NCBI GenBank assembly: GCA_047495785.1 | Contig: JBLDXI010000054.1 | Coordinates: 2,790,001 to 2,854,000, forward strand | Direction: 5' to 3' | Origin: Lepidodermella squamata | Taxonomy: Eukaryota > Gastrotricha | DNA: 64,000 nt | Part shown: piece after piece, positions 44,114 through 55,081 of the stretch | Layout: every line of letters starts with the position of its first letter | Numbering within the stretch: position 1 is the first letter of the stretch | Position numbers and translations under genes: made by a program | Notes under the pieces: generated by a model | Database searches by the model: none | Seen by the model: the letters and a program-made list of their open reading frames with translations, nothing else | Told to the model about the DNA's origin: nothing

Positions 44114-45699
44114 TTCAAAAAATTAAGTTATCTGAAAAGTCAATCCACACTGTGTCATTTCAATATGCCATATGCCCATTAGTTTATTGTATCTGACCCC
44201 TTAACTCTCATCCCAAAAATTTACTACAATCGCAGAAATAAGTAACTATCAAGAGACGAGAAACAAAGAGCAAGGTTTTAGGTTTTACAGAGCATCCAAA
44301 AAGCCCGGAGACTCTTGGAGTGATTGTAGAGACGATTGCGATTGCGATTGCCTATAGCAGATGAGAGCTGCGAAGACAAAAATCAAGAGCCATACAGTTT
44401 ATCAACAAATATTAAAATAATCTGAAAGCCTAGATTTTTCAACGAACTACAATAGACGCAAATTTATGTTGCGTGCGATAAGAATTTGAAATAAACAGAT
44501 AACACCCGGCAAGAGAAAATAACTAAAGAGCATGATACCGCGAGGTGTCAAACGATGCTATCCCTATTTTGTGATTAATCCGCCGGAAAATAAAAAAAAA
44601 CACTTGAAAAATCCCCAACAAATATAAAAAGTATAGTTATTTAGTTATGACATATATTATATAATATAGTCTATATTTATAAAAATCACCATTTAACAGC
44701 AATTTACATGAATTATTATAAATAATTCAAATTTTTGGCGGGCTTCGATTTGCGAGTTTGTAAAAAACCATCGGCACTTTTCAACTCCCTGGAAATCTCC
44801 GATTCTTCTGTCTTGTGTGACCTAGGACCTCGGACGTCTGACTCTATTCTTGATCAATCTTACGATTCGATTTTTGCTCAGAAAAAATCGCTAGACTCGT
44901 TGGGCTTTGGTTTTTACCCTCCCGTTTGTATTGAAAAAATGCAATAAAAAATAATCAAGGATTCTTATTCTGATTGTTTTTATCAATTATCAAGCTTCAA
45001 GCTGGATTATTATAAGCCGGGCCTCTAGCCTCTATTGATCGATTGGTGTGGTTAGTTTGTAATTTGACGGGCTTGGGAACCATATTCTTTCAGCAAAGCC
45101 CAGTGGAGTGGACTTGAATATTGTCGAGCAGCTTAGGCGAATGTCGCTCAACGTCTAACAGCTGTAGGTTGACCCATCCTTCAAAGAGTTACGAGTTACC
45201 TCTAGTTTGAGATATCCTCATTCCTCATAGTTTAATTTTCATCGCCTATATTACCATTTTGCCACACCATTTCGGAACAAATTTAATTCTGAAACCCTCT
45301 TCCTTGGGATTTTTTATTCACGTTGCATATGATAGCTATACTACATAGTATTTCGCCAACAACGAACCGCTGTTGCTTATGATAGTTTTTCCATCCTCCC
45401 TCCTTTTATTGTCCCTTTAGCAACCGCGCATTATACAATGTCTTTTTTGTTGCGAGCAATTGATAATCGATAAATCAGATACTCGAGATATTTATACTCA
45501 TCATTTCGTTTTCTTGTTCCTAGTTTCTCGTAGTTGGATCGCACGGCGTGTGTAACATCAAGTTGCTAGTTACTTTATTTCAGATATTATTCTACGATTG
45601 ATTAAGTATGTAACATTTAATCACATTTATTCGGAATTTAGCGCTCGTTTGTCTACCGTAGGTTTTTTGAACGCCGATTTAATCATTGCTCCCAACAAC
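44114..45699. other. Intergenic between UBA3 (-) and CKS1 (+)
   Basis: Divergent promoter interval of about 1.6 kb. The frame at 44735-44947 (+) shows no known domain, and no RNA gene was recognised. An acceptor-like CTTTTCAG lies upstream of the UBA3 ATG, near 44135. Confidence 0.4.
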
Positions 45700-45963
45700 A
45701 TGGCCGATAAAATCTATTACTCGGAGAAGTACACAGATGCGGAGTATGAGTACCGTCACGTTATCATTCCCAAAGAAATGGTAAAGATGCTGCCTAAGAA
45801 TCACCTGATGACCGAAAGCGAATGGCGCAGTCTCGGTATTCAACAAAGTCAAGGCTGGATCCACTACATGATTCACACACCCGAGCCTCACATCCTCCTC
45901 TTCCGACGACCCCTCCCAGAAGACCAGAAGCGCGCTGCCCAAGCACAAAATGGCCACAAATGA
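45700..45963 (+). CDS. CKS1: Cyclin-dependent kinase regulatory subunit CKS1
   Basis: A single 87-aa coding exon starting at the ATG of [13 protein letters not shown]. Conserved features: [10 protein letters not shown], the [14 protein letters not shown] block, GWIHYMIH and [16 protein letters not shown] proteins bind CDK1/2 and phosphothreonine sites to promote multisite phosphorylation, and with SKP2 promote p27 turnover. The upstream in-frame extension to 45598 looks like 5' UTR. AATAAA lies near 46215, so the gene ends before NEDD1 begins at 46285. Confidence 0.96.
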   Translation: MADKIYYSEKYTDAEYEYRHVIIPKEMVKMLPKNHLMTESEWRSLGIQQSQGWIHYMIHTPEPHILLFRRPLPEDQKRAAQAQNGHK

Positions 45964-46284
45964 GTAACTATTAACTTGCTTTATACCTATGTTGATACCA
46001 AATTAATGGGTATTCTACTTTTGAATTGCCCACGCTCATCGGTTGAGCCTGAAAAGTTTACCTTTTGGAGTAACTTTTGTTCAAACACGATATATGTGAT
46101 TTGTGCTACCTATTTCTGATAGCTGTGGTCTATATGGCTTCGCTTTTACTCTCAAATCATGGATTGTTCTCTTGCCACTGCTAGACCCGAATTTAGTTAC
46201 AAAATGACGTGATAAATAAATGGCTCAAATTAATAGGCAGTCTTCAGTTCATTTTTCCAATTTTATCCTAGGTTTTTTTAATTA
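45964..46284. other. CKS1 3' UTR and gap to NEDD1
   Basis: Contains the CKS1 poly(A) signal near 46215 and, just before the NEDD1 ATG, an acceptor-like TTTTATCCTAG near 46262-46272. That suggests a spliced NEDD1 leader. Confidence 0.45.
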
Positions 46285-49200
46285 ATGACCTCGAAAATCT
46301 ACGTTGCCACCGCTGGTGACGATATTAGATTTTGGCAGGAAAATGAGCAGACAGCTTTGGCGAGAATCAGCTCAGTTCCTGGTCCGATTAATTGCATGGA
46401 CTGGAGCGATTCAGGCCTGCAAGTAGTCGCATGTAGTCAAGTTAACAATCCCCTATCAATCGTGAACATATCGCCAGATTTGAAACTCGCACCCTCAGTT
46501 AACACAACTACGCTATCGCAACTACCAGGTCACGCATCCGTCGTAGCCCTCGGACACGATCAAAGCAACGCACACATCGCAGTTGGGTATGAAGAAGGAA
46601 AGATTGCTGTTGTTAACAGCCGTACTTCAGAGGTGATCAAGACTCTCCCGCATCCAGATGGGAAACATTCGATCATGTCGCTGTGTTTCGACACAAGCGA
46701 TACGCGATTAGCCGCTTCGGACGATTCCGGAAATATTCTTGTCCATAACGTGATTCAAGCCATCCACGGCAAACCTCTGCCTCAAGCTGATGGAGCTATT
46801 GTGCAGCAGGTTAAATTCAGTCCCCACAAAAAAGGATTGCTTGCATCTGCGGCTGATAGTGGCTCAGTCACGATGTGGGACGTATTCAAATCGGTTAAAT
46901 TACACACTTTCGCGAAACTTCACTCGATGCCGGTTACTGGCATCACGTTTTCGCCCCTCAACGATATGCTCCTCCTCACCGCTGGTTTGGATAAACAGTT
47001 TTGCTGTTTAGATTTGCGGAAAAATATGTAAGAAATTAATTTTGAATTTTTCAAATAATTTTAATTAATTTGTGCCAATTTTACAGCGTTGTTAAGACCC
47101 TCCACACAGATTCGGCGATCTCATCGATGGATTTTCATCATGAAGGCTGGGCAGTGGGTCTCGGTACTACTCGTGGCCGGCTGCTGATTTACGATCTTCG
47201 CCAGGCTAGTCGGCCGATGAAAGAAATCGCTGCTCATCAAACGTCGGTTAAAACGGTCAAATTTGCATCGAAGGTGAGCTTGAAAAATTGTCCCCATTCC
47301 TATAATGGACTTTAATCATAATTAATTTCAGAGCTGCGTTCTCACATCGGCTCACCTTCAGTCGAAGAACACTGTTTCCTCACCGGTCGCAACATCGAAA
47401 AATAAAAGTGAGTTATTTTTGTAAATATTTTACGGTCATTTCATATCAAATTCCTGTACATGTTTGGACAACTAGTAATATTTATTTTGAGATTAAGCTG
47501 ATGGAGATTTATTTTTTACCTGTAACCAGCGATTACTTATTGATTGTGAAGTTATTACTGAAGTGTTGTACAAATGCATCGAATAATTTCCCTCTAATTT
47601 GAGTCTAATTACGTCAATAATGCGATCGGTCAAATCATATTTACCTACAGAGGGGGGTGGGAGACGATTTGCATATAATATTTAACCATCTGCGAATTTG
47701 ATTTGTGTCTAAGGTATGTATCTCATCCGAAACCGAGCTTCGGTCTCAGAGCGCTAAAGCGAAAGCCGCGCTCTTTAAAACAAAATAAAAAAATGAAGAT
47801 GAGCAGCAATGCCGCGCTTGTACGTTGGTAAATTTGCTGCCCTAACTCAGCCTCTCATTGTGTCACAGGTGCGTTGTCAAGAGATAGACAGGTGCCTTGT
47901 GACGCAATGGCAAATTTTGGCTGTTTTTAATGGAAAATCTGTTCAAATTGCAGGACTGTTTCAGCGTGTTTCGGATTTTCGTGATATTTGATCGATTTTA
48001 ATTCTCGATGTCAAGGTTTCGCAATTCAGAACCTTTTGCGACCGAAAATACTTGGAATTCTAGCCAATCTGAGACCCCTGTTGAATCACGAATCGTTTCC
48101 ATTTTATATAGTTTCATCCGAATAAAAGACGGAATTGCGAAATTCTGATTTGAAATTATAAATTAACTCTCAAGTCTGATGAATTTTTTCGAGAAAATCA
48201 CATTACGCATTTCATTTTTTTTTGTTTCTTACCACACTTTTCTTTGGGAATTTCACCCACCACACCGCTATTTTTCTGATATTTTTATTATCAAATACGC
48301 AAACGCCTGCGCGATAATAGTTGCTCCTCTGTAGTTACGTAATTTATTTTGGCAAATAGACCCTTTTCATTGCGTGATTGAGAAGTAATTTTTCGAGAAT
48401 GATTGCAATTTTTAATATAATTACTTCACATGCATTCATCAAATATGTGCAGCGATTTAGACTTATCGAGGGCGGACTGAAATGAATTCGCCTTAAATTT
48501 TAACCATCTGCGAATTTGATTTGTGTCTAAGGTATGTATCTCATCCGAAACCGAACCTCGGTCTCAGAGCGCTAAAGCGAAAGCCGCGCTCTTTACAACG
48601 AAACAAAACAAAAAGTAATAACAATCAGCATGTTATGCTAGCCATTTTGCATGGGTAGCGCAACCAGCTTACTTCAACCAGTTTACTCAGTGTTGTGGCT
48701 TGCGGCCCAGCCTCTTTGACCTGGGGTTGGCCTGGGGTCTTGTGTATTTTTATTTTCGAACAATAAAATATTCCATGTTGCTAAATTCCCGAAAAAATGT
48801 TCCTCCTTCCGTTGACACGGAAAATGTGCTTTTGTGACGTTATAATCGTATCGAACCGCTTATGGATGAATTTCGTCTCTTAAAATAAAACTGTTCAAAT
48901 AAGAAACCCTTCAAAATGAAAACTTGCACGCCAAATGCCTTTACGTATGAGCAAAATGAGCTTATTTTAAGCATTATTTGTTGATGATAGGAAATATTCT
49001 GAAGGCATTTGAAAAAATTGGGATAATCTCATACTATAAAATAGTTTCTCAGCTGAAGTAGACACTTATGTCAATATTTTCGATCAAATATTCATCTCGA
49101 ATTGGTGTTCCATGTCTTGAGTGGTATGCCTTGAATGGTGCGGAGCAAAATTTGGTAGTGTGAAAATTTAACCATCTGCGAATTTGATTTGTGTCTAAGG

Positions 49201-50576
49201 TATGTATCTCATCCCAAACTGAGCTTCGGTCTCAGAGCGCTAAAGCGAAAGCCGCGCTCTTTAAAACAAAAACAAAACAATAATAAGGAAAATATTTGCT
49301 ACACGCTGATTTACCTGTCACCATTTTGATGGCGTTTCATGCTGTTCACCAGTATATCACGGGAATTTAGCATAACTATCTTGAATTTTTTTCCTAAATT
49401 TTCGAAATATTTATTCGGCCATTTTCATAGACGAATATAATAATAATAACTTTTTTTCTTATTTTCAGACAGCACTTCGACGGCAATTTCTCCGTTATGT
49501 GCCAACGAGAATACGATGCGGTCTACATCAGTCAACTCGACAGTTTCAAACGACTGTCTATCCTCATTTTACATGAAGCCGGACACAGCAATGCGAGCAG
49601 CCGAAATAGAGATGAATCGTGAGTTGGGAAAATTTCTCAAAAATTCCTATGATAATAGCACGATATTTCAGAGAAAACTCGGCTGCTGGAAGCTCAGCGA
49701 ATGTTGAGTCAAACCCCGCTGACAACCTCCTCAGGCATGGACCCTCTCATCGCGGACGCTGAGAACATTTTCAGATCTCAATCAGTCGACATCATACCGA
49801 ATCGACAACGAATGGACGATACTTTTCGCTCGACGACAGCGGAAGTCCGAAATTTGTCACCGATCAGCTCGCGTGGGACAGGTAAGTATACCAATTTCTA
49901 AGGTGGATTTTTTGTAATAACTTACAATTAAGGTGGCATTCTAAGAAGCGAGTTCAACGTCCCGAATGCGGTGAATCGGCCCCTACCCTCGGCGGCTTCG
50001 ACCCCGTTTCACGCCAATGTCACTCGAAACAACGCGATGTCGACTATTTCAAGCCTACCGAGCCGGATCCCAATCGACAGTATTCGACCTGATAGCGCTA
50101 GTTCGTATACTAGTGCGACTTCGCATGTTGCGAACGCCCTTCCAGTCGCGACGGAAGACTCGTGGTCACCCTCACCCGAGCCGCCGTCATTAAGTGTAAC
50201 CCTGAAAGAGAAAGGCTGTGATATTCACACTCAAACGATTGTAGTCGGCGAGTTGCCGCCGTTGACCGATCAAAAGGACGCGTCGTGTCAAACTGAGGCG
50301 GCTTTCGTATCAGGAGCAGTGTCTCTCGACGATTTCACCAACATCCTAGAAGATAAGCTTAGTCCTATCGAAGAGAATGTGAAGCGGCTTCAAGCGCGGT
50401 TAATAGCTGAAACGTTTGATCAAACGGCTGCGTTGCGGCGTATTATGCGCGAAGAATTGTCGCCGAATGTTCAATTGCAAGCGGAAATCGAGCGGTTGCG
50501 AGCTGAGAACGACCAGTTGCGGCGCGCCTTGTCGTCGTACGACGCCAAATTATTTAATACGAGCTTACGTCTTTGA
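46285..50576 (+). CDS. NEDD1: NEDD1-like WD40 gamma-tubulin recruitment factor
   Basis: Exons 46285-47027, 47087-47273, 47332-47407, 49469-49618, 49672-49881 and 49933-50576 give 669 aa (human 660). Seven or so WD40 repeats fill about residues 1-320, starting IYVATAGDDIRFW as in NEDD1 and including VTMWDVFKSVKLHTF, FSPLNDMLLLTAGLDK and HQTSVKTVKFASK. A Ser/Thr-rich middle follows. The C-terminus is a predicted coiled coil (LQAEIERLRAENDQLRRAL), where NEDD1 binds gamma-tubulin rings. The protein targets the gamma-tubulin complex to centrosomes and spindles. Intron 3 is 2061 bp, about 40 times the usual length here, and contains three copies of a structured 96-nt repeat. Confidence 0.88.
47681..47776 (+). 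repeat. Hairpin-rich 96-nt element, copy 1 (NEDD1 intron 3)
   Basis: Starts TTTAACCATCTGCG and ends GCCGCGCTCTTT, followed by an A-rich run. It contains a splice-donor-like CTAAGGTATGT at about +30. Two hairpins follow: ACCGA-gct-TCGGT, and a 7-bp stem AGAGCGC/GCGCTCT enclosing GCGAAAGC with a GNRA-type loop. The flanks share nothing with the other copies. Confidence 0.85.
48499..48594 (+). repeat. Hairpin-rich 96-nt element, copy 2
   Basis: Differs from copy 1 at two bases, in or beside the loop of the first hairpin (ACCGA-acc-TCGGT), leaving the stem intact. The donor-like site and second hairpin are identical. Confidence 0.85.
49167..49262 (+). repeat. Hairpin-rich 96-nt element, copy 3
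   Basis: Differs from copy 1 at two bases. One changes a C-G pair in the first stem to U-G (ACTGA-gct-TCGGT), so pairing is kept. It is followed by AAAACAAAAACAAAACAA. Confidence 0.85.
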
Positions 50577-50881
50577 AATCACTTCCTCGCACTTTTATCA
50601 TTGTATTTCAGTTTTTGTAAATCGCCCCTTCAGACACGCGTTTTTTGTTGAGCCCATCCGGAAATATTGAAAGTAAAGAATCGACTACGGTTTATCACCG
50701 GATTGTGTTGTTTTATTAAAGCAAAAATACGGGGCACGATTTGTAACCAGTGAACACCAGCTTAAATTGCAAATGAATTATCAATGATTGATAAGCACGC
50801 CGATTACAAAATAATATAAATCCGTCGCAATGGAAATAAGTCACAAGCACGTGCAATGAATGTTTTTAAATCAGCAACTGA
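50577..50881. other. Convergent 3' ends of NEDD1 (+) and PLEKHB-like (-)
   Basis: About 305 bp holding both 3' UTRs. An ATTAAA signal for NEDD1 lies near 50714. No other feature is seen. Confidence 0.5.
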
Positions 50882-51621
50882 TTACCACCAGCAACCGTGG
50901 TGGTGGAAACCCCAGCCCATCATCGATCCCATAGCCAAACCAGCTCCGACACCAAGCAGTGGGTCGTAATAGTAGCCAGGGCCATAACCACGGCCATAGT
51001 AATAAGGATGATCGCGTTCAATTATGATAGTTGTAGGTGGTTGCTGAACGTATTGAACTCCGCCTGGGTAGGCATAGCCAGGTGGTGGAGGCGGGTATGC
51101 GTATTGAACTTGCGGCTGGGGTCCGCCTGCAACGTTATGGGGGTACGGGTAGGCCGGGGCTGGTTGGCTAGCCGGACGAGTAACGCGCGCCTGGTCAATG
51201 GCAACGTGCCAAGCAGCTGCGTCATCCCCATTGTCAGCGCTCAGCAAAATTATTTCCTCGCCTGAAAAATTACATAAAAATAAATTAATGAATAGATGCG
51301 TTACTCAGGTCGACTTACCGTTATTGGCTACTAGCTGTAAAAGTGAGTCGATGCTACGACCTTCAGGCGGGGTCGGTGAATTCGGAATATTTTTCCCGCG
51401 ATGCAAAGCAGCCAGGCGACCAGGGAGAACAACAATTTCCTCTGGTTGGTGTTTATCCGGTGATTCGAAGTGGGCCATGTGACCGTTTTGGTACAAGACA
51501 AGCCACGATCGCTTCCAGCGCCGCATAACAGAGCCTGTAACAAGGAGATTAACTAAAAAGAGTATCGAAGGAATAACAACTTACTGAGGCGGTAAATCCA
51601 ACCAGCTCTAGCAATTTCCAT
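50882..51621 (-). CDS. PLEKHB: Evectin-like PH-domain protein (PLEKHB1/2), copy 1
   Basis: Exons 51621-51585, 51534-51319 and 51261-50882 give 210 aa (human PLEKHB2 222). An N-terminal PH domain: ARAGWIYRLSSVMRRWKRSW, then LYQNGHMAHFES, ending AAAWHVAIDQA. A Pro/Tyr/Gly-rich linker with PPPPPGYAYP follows, then TTIIIERDHPYYY. The C-terminal Gly/Ala/Met hydrophobic patch DPLLGVGAGLAMGSMMGWGF matches the DLALGMLAGAATGMALGS membrane tail of evectins. Evectins bind phosphatidylserine on recycling endosomes and are tail-anchored. Exon sizes 37 and 216 are the same as in copy 2, its tandem neighbour. Confidence 0.88.
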
Positions 51622-51879
51622 GATTAATTCAATAAATATCTAAAATGAAAGATAAAATTCATTGCAATATTTATTTGAAGGGTTCGTGGGAAAAAAATCA
51701 ATATAAACAATTGTGAGATCGTGCACCGAGTTTCAACAAAATTTTCTGAAATAAATTATGAGCAAAATTGAGCAAAAAATAAAACTTAAGTGATTTTGAA
51801 TCTTGTTTGGACGACAATGAGATTATTGCTTCAATTTCGAAGGAATGTCTGTGAGGTTGAGCCCTGAACAAATCGTAAT

Positions 51880-52595
51880 TCAAAAATAGCGACCATCGCG
51901 TTTGCCTAGCATCCAAGTACGAGGAGGATAATAGCTTGAAGCCTGATAGCGATTCGCAAAGTAAAATGGGTTTCGCTGTTCTACAGTGGCATCGCCTAGC
52001 GTGACAGCGTGTGCGGAATCCAATCTTTCCTCGGCATGTTTATCGTTAGGCGAAGGGCCACAGGCCGTTCCTGGTCCATAATAAATTTGAGACGGTCTAG
52101 AACGGTAAGGCAAGTATGACTGTGAAGTCCTAAGCTGGTTGGCTGCGGCGGAATTTGCAGCACGAAGCTTATCCAAAGCTGAGTGCCATGCCATGGCTTC
52201 TTGCAGTGTTTCACCTCCAATCAATGATATTTCTTCTCCTATTAAAGAGTGCTAGCTAACAACCAGCCTGGAATAGTGAAAATGCATCTATACCATCATG
52301 TGCCACAAGTTGAATCAAGCAGTCTCGACTTCTACCCTCAGGTAATACGATAGGACTTGCAATATGGCCGCTGTGAAAGAGGGCACCAAATCTTCCGGGG
52401 AGTATTTTTATGTCATCTGGTTGATTTCTGTCGGGTGATTCATAGAAAGCCAAGTGTCCATTGTTGTATAAAACAAGCCAAGTCCTTTTCCACTGGCGTA
52501 ACAGAGCACCTGTGAATTTTTATGAATGATTCATTCGATAGATGAAAATTCAACAAACTCTGTCGTAAAACCCATCCTGCTTTGATTATTTCCAT
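51880..52595 (-). CDS. Evectin-like PH-domain protein, copy 2 (no tail anchor)
   Basis: Exons 52595-52559, 52509-52294 and 52238-51880 give 203 aa. The PH domain is very close to copy 1 (IKAGWVLRQSALLRQWKRTW, LYNNGHLAFYESPDRNQPDD, AMAWHSALDKLR). The first two exons have exactly the same lengths (37 and 216 bp) and phases. The C-terminal half has diverged. It is rich in Tyr/Ser/Pro and ends PRTWMLGKRDGRYF, with no hydrophobic tail. So this paralogue is probably soluble or held at membranes only by its PH domain. The gene is 258 bp upstream of copy 1 on the same strand. Confidence 0.83.
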
Positions 52596-52917
52596 TCAAA
52601 TAAGGTAACAGCAAGGGCGTGCGGGCTATCCACTCCACTATTCTCTAGTATGATAACTATGAATTAATCACGCTACAAAACGACACTATCACTAGTATGC
52701 TGATGACTTAATCACAATATCAGATACTCGGCATAGGGTCGTAAATGTAATGCACTTTCTAGATAATTCAATGATTCAACGCAGCCCTTTTGGCAGCTCG
52801 GTATCGTTGTTTTTGTTTTTGAAAAAATACCGCTCAAAAAATCAATAATGCCTATTTCACGCTTAATTTATGAAAATAATGATAAACATTTTAAACATTG
52901 TTTTAAGATGAAATTCA
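52596..52917. other. Divergent promoter between PLEKHB copy 2 and the small membrane ORF
   Basis: AT-rich, no coding signal seen. Confidence 0.35.
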
Positions 52918-53334
52918 ATGTTTTATATTTACTTGCCTACGTTTATCGTGACAACGATTTGGTCCGGTCTCGTAGGTTCCTTCTCTTTATGGACAAACCA
53001 ACTGGAGCGCTTTCTACTGCTGCTGAACTGCGCCTTGATTCCATTCGTCATACTTGGTTATATTCTACCCAATCACACTACCTGCCTGTCCTCATACCTT
53101 GGGGACCTCGGATCCCCAAGGAAACAAATTCAATCATTGGGCAGAGAAAAAGCCCCAGTGTCGAAGCCACTCGTCCCAACCACACTACGTTTGAAAGCCT
53201 CCTACTTTCCATCTATTGTTGGATTAATGATTGTTATTATATTTCTTTTTTCTTCAATATCGGGGACAATTTACATCTTTTTTTATCATAGTTGTCCGAA
53301 GCCCCGTTACCCGTCATGCAACTTTTTCTCATGA
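52918..53334 (+). CDS. Possible small multi-span membrane protein, unrecognised
   Basis: One frame of 138 aa beginning at an ATG (MFYIYLPTFIV). Three hydrophobic stretches are visible: about 4-20, 30-50 and 95-120 (FPSIVGLMIVIIFLFSSISG). A hydrophilic loop between the second and third has several prolines. No family is recognised. In its favour, an AATAAA overlaps the stop codon (53334-53339), and RIBC2 starts 41 bp after the stop, behind an acceptor-like TTATTTAG. That arrangement resembles an operon. Against it, AT-rich DNA can give hydrophobic frames by chance. Confidence 0.4.
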   Translation: MFYIYLPTFIVTTIWSGLVGSFSLWTNQLERFLLLLNCALIPFVILGYILPNHTTCLSSYLGDLGSPRKQIQSLGREKAPVSKPLVPTTLRLKASYFPSIVGLMIVIIFLFSSISGTIYIFFYHSCPKPRYPSCNFFS

Positions 53335-53375
53335 ATAAATTGATTTCCACTGTTATTTAGTTGACTATTGTTACG

Positions 53376-54786
53376 ATGTACAAGTTGGATTTGATTCCCG
53401 ATCACAAGGAGGCGCAGACCATCGAGAGACGCCGGGCTCAAGAAGAAGCCAGAAAATCTCGAGTTTTCAATGCCAAGTACAGAATAATCGGAGTACGTTT
53501 CACCGAATAAGTCGAATAAGATTATTTTAAAATTGGCGTTTTACATAGGTTGACAAGCAAGTCTTAGACAGACAGGTTGAGGACAGAAGTGCGAAGGCGG
53601 AACGAGAGCATCTGCGAGATGAAGCATTCGGTAAGTTATAAGCCCAAAATGACATATTAAAGCAATCACCTTTTGTGGATTTAAGCCTGTGATATGAAGC
53701 GCAATGATCAGCTGGCGCTATTGCTCGAGAGACGAACAGAAGAAGAACGCCGAAGGCTCAACGAATCGCTAAATGAATTTCGCGCTTTACATCAGCAGCC
53801 TCAATCCCGCCGTGAATGGGACCTATATGACCCAGAAGCGCTCAAGAAGGATAAGCCCGCTAGAGTTTCAGATGACGATCCTAGATGCACGGTTTCCGGG
53901 GTGCAAAAATTCGAGGGCGAGGACCAGAATGCTAAAGCCAGAATCGCTATGCAACGCGAGCAAGCTAAGAACTGGTGGGAACAGCAGAAACGTGATAGGG
54001 TAAATTTTTCATGAGGCAAATGTGCTGGAAAATATATTGCTTCATTTTACGTATAGAACTTGAGCAAATGTAACCAAGAGGAAGCCGATCGCCTCTACCA
54101 GCTGAAGATGATTGAACTCGATCAACGCGCTATCGAACTCGCGAAAGCAGAAGAGGAGTGCAGGCGTGCTCTCAATATGGCAAATGGTAAAATTCTCACT
54201 TTTTCTTTGACAGCTTGCTGATAAGTTTTATCTTAGCTAATTACAACGATGCTTTGGCCCGGGAAACGTCCGCTCGCAGGGCGCTACACAAGCAGCAAGA
54301 GCAGGATGATAACATGACTGAATTGGCCAATCAAATCTTCAGTGACCTGCTGTGTGAAAACCCTGGCCAAGCTCGAAGCTTGTGGGGACCTCATCGCGTT
54401 GTTCCAGATCGATGGAAGGGAATGAGTCCCGAACAGTTGGAGGAAATCAGGAAAACTCAAGCTGCTCAGGTTGCGGAGAAACAGGTATGCTGCAATTTGA
54501 GCTAGAATAATTGAATAACTAATTGTATGCCTTTAAGAAACGAGACGAAGAAGCTCGGTTGGAAGCTGAAGAAGCCGATCGCCAGCGACAATTGCAAGCC
54601 CGGGCTGCTATATTGCTCGAACGCGAGGCTGAACGAGCTCGCCGTGAAATTGATCGCCGCGTGGCTGCCGAGAATGCTCGCCTTTCAAAGGAGCAGCAAA
54701 ACTACCAAGAATTTCTCAACAAAGAAGTCTACACAAATCCGCCTACCGCATCTTACTTTATGCAGTGGAACACGACAAGTCGCTAA
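53376..54786 (+). CDS. RIBC2: RIB43A-domain coiled-coil protein (axonemal microtubule inner protein)
   Basis: Six exons, 53376-53492, 53549-53630, 53686-53999, 54057-54186, 54237-54484 and 54538-54786, give 379 aa, the usual RIBC length. It starts MYKLDLIPDHKEAQTIERRR and continues SRVFNAKYRIIGVDKQVLD, the conserved RIB43A N-terminus. Mostly charged coiled coil follows, with FSDLLCENPGQARSLWGPHR, a conserved mid-protein block, then VVPDRWKGMSPEQLEEIR. RIB43A proteins bind inside doublet-microtubule ribbons of motile cilia and flagella. Its presence implies a motile axoneme in this animal. Confidence 0.93.
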
Positions 54787-55081
54787 AGCCATTTTTACTC
54801 AAACTTACTCGCTTACTTATAATATTACCGCCCCTTTAAAAGTTGGAAGACGTGTACAGTTATGTTGTGTGGCTGTTTCTTTATCATTTCCACTAATATT
54901 TTTTCTATGGCTTACATCGATTCCATTTCTGGAATTTGTGATAATTGTGCCGTCCCTTGGAGCTTTAGAAGTGTATTTATCAGTTGAAATTACGGTTACT
55001 CTTGATTTTCTCGTTATAATATCGCGATTTATTCGAATGAAAAACAACAACAATGACCGTCCGATAAATTGACGTGTTTAT

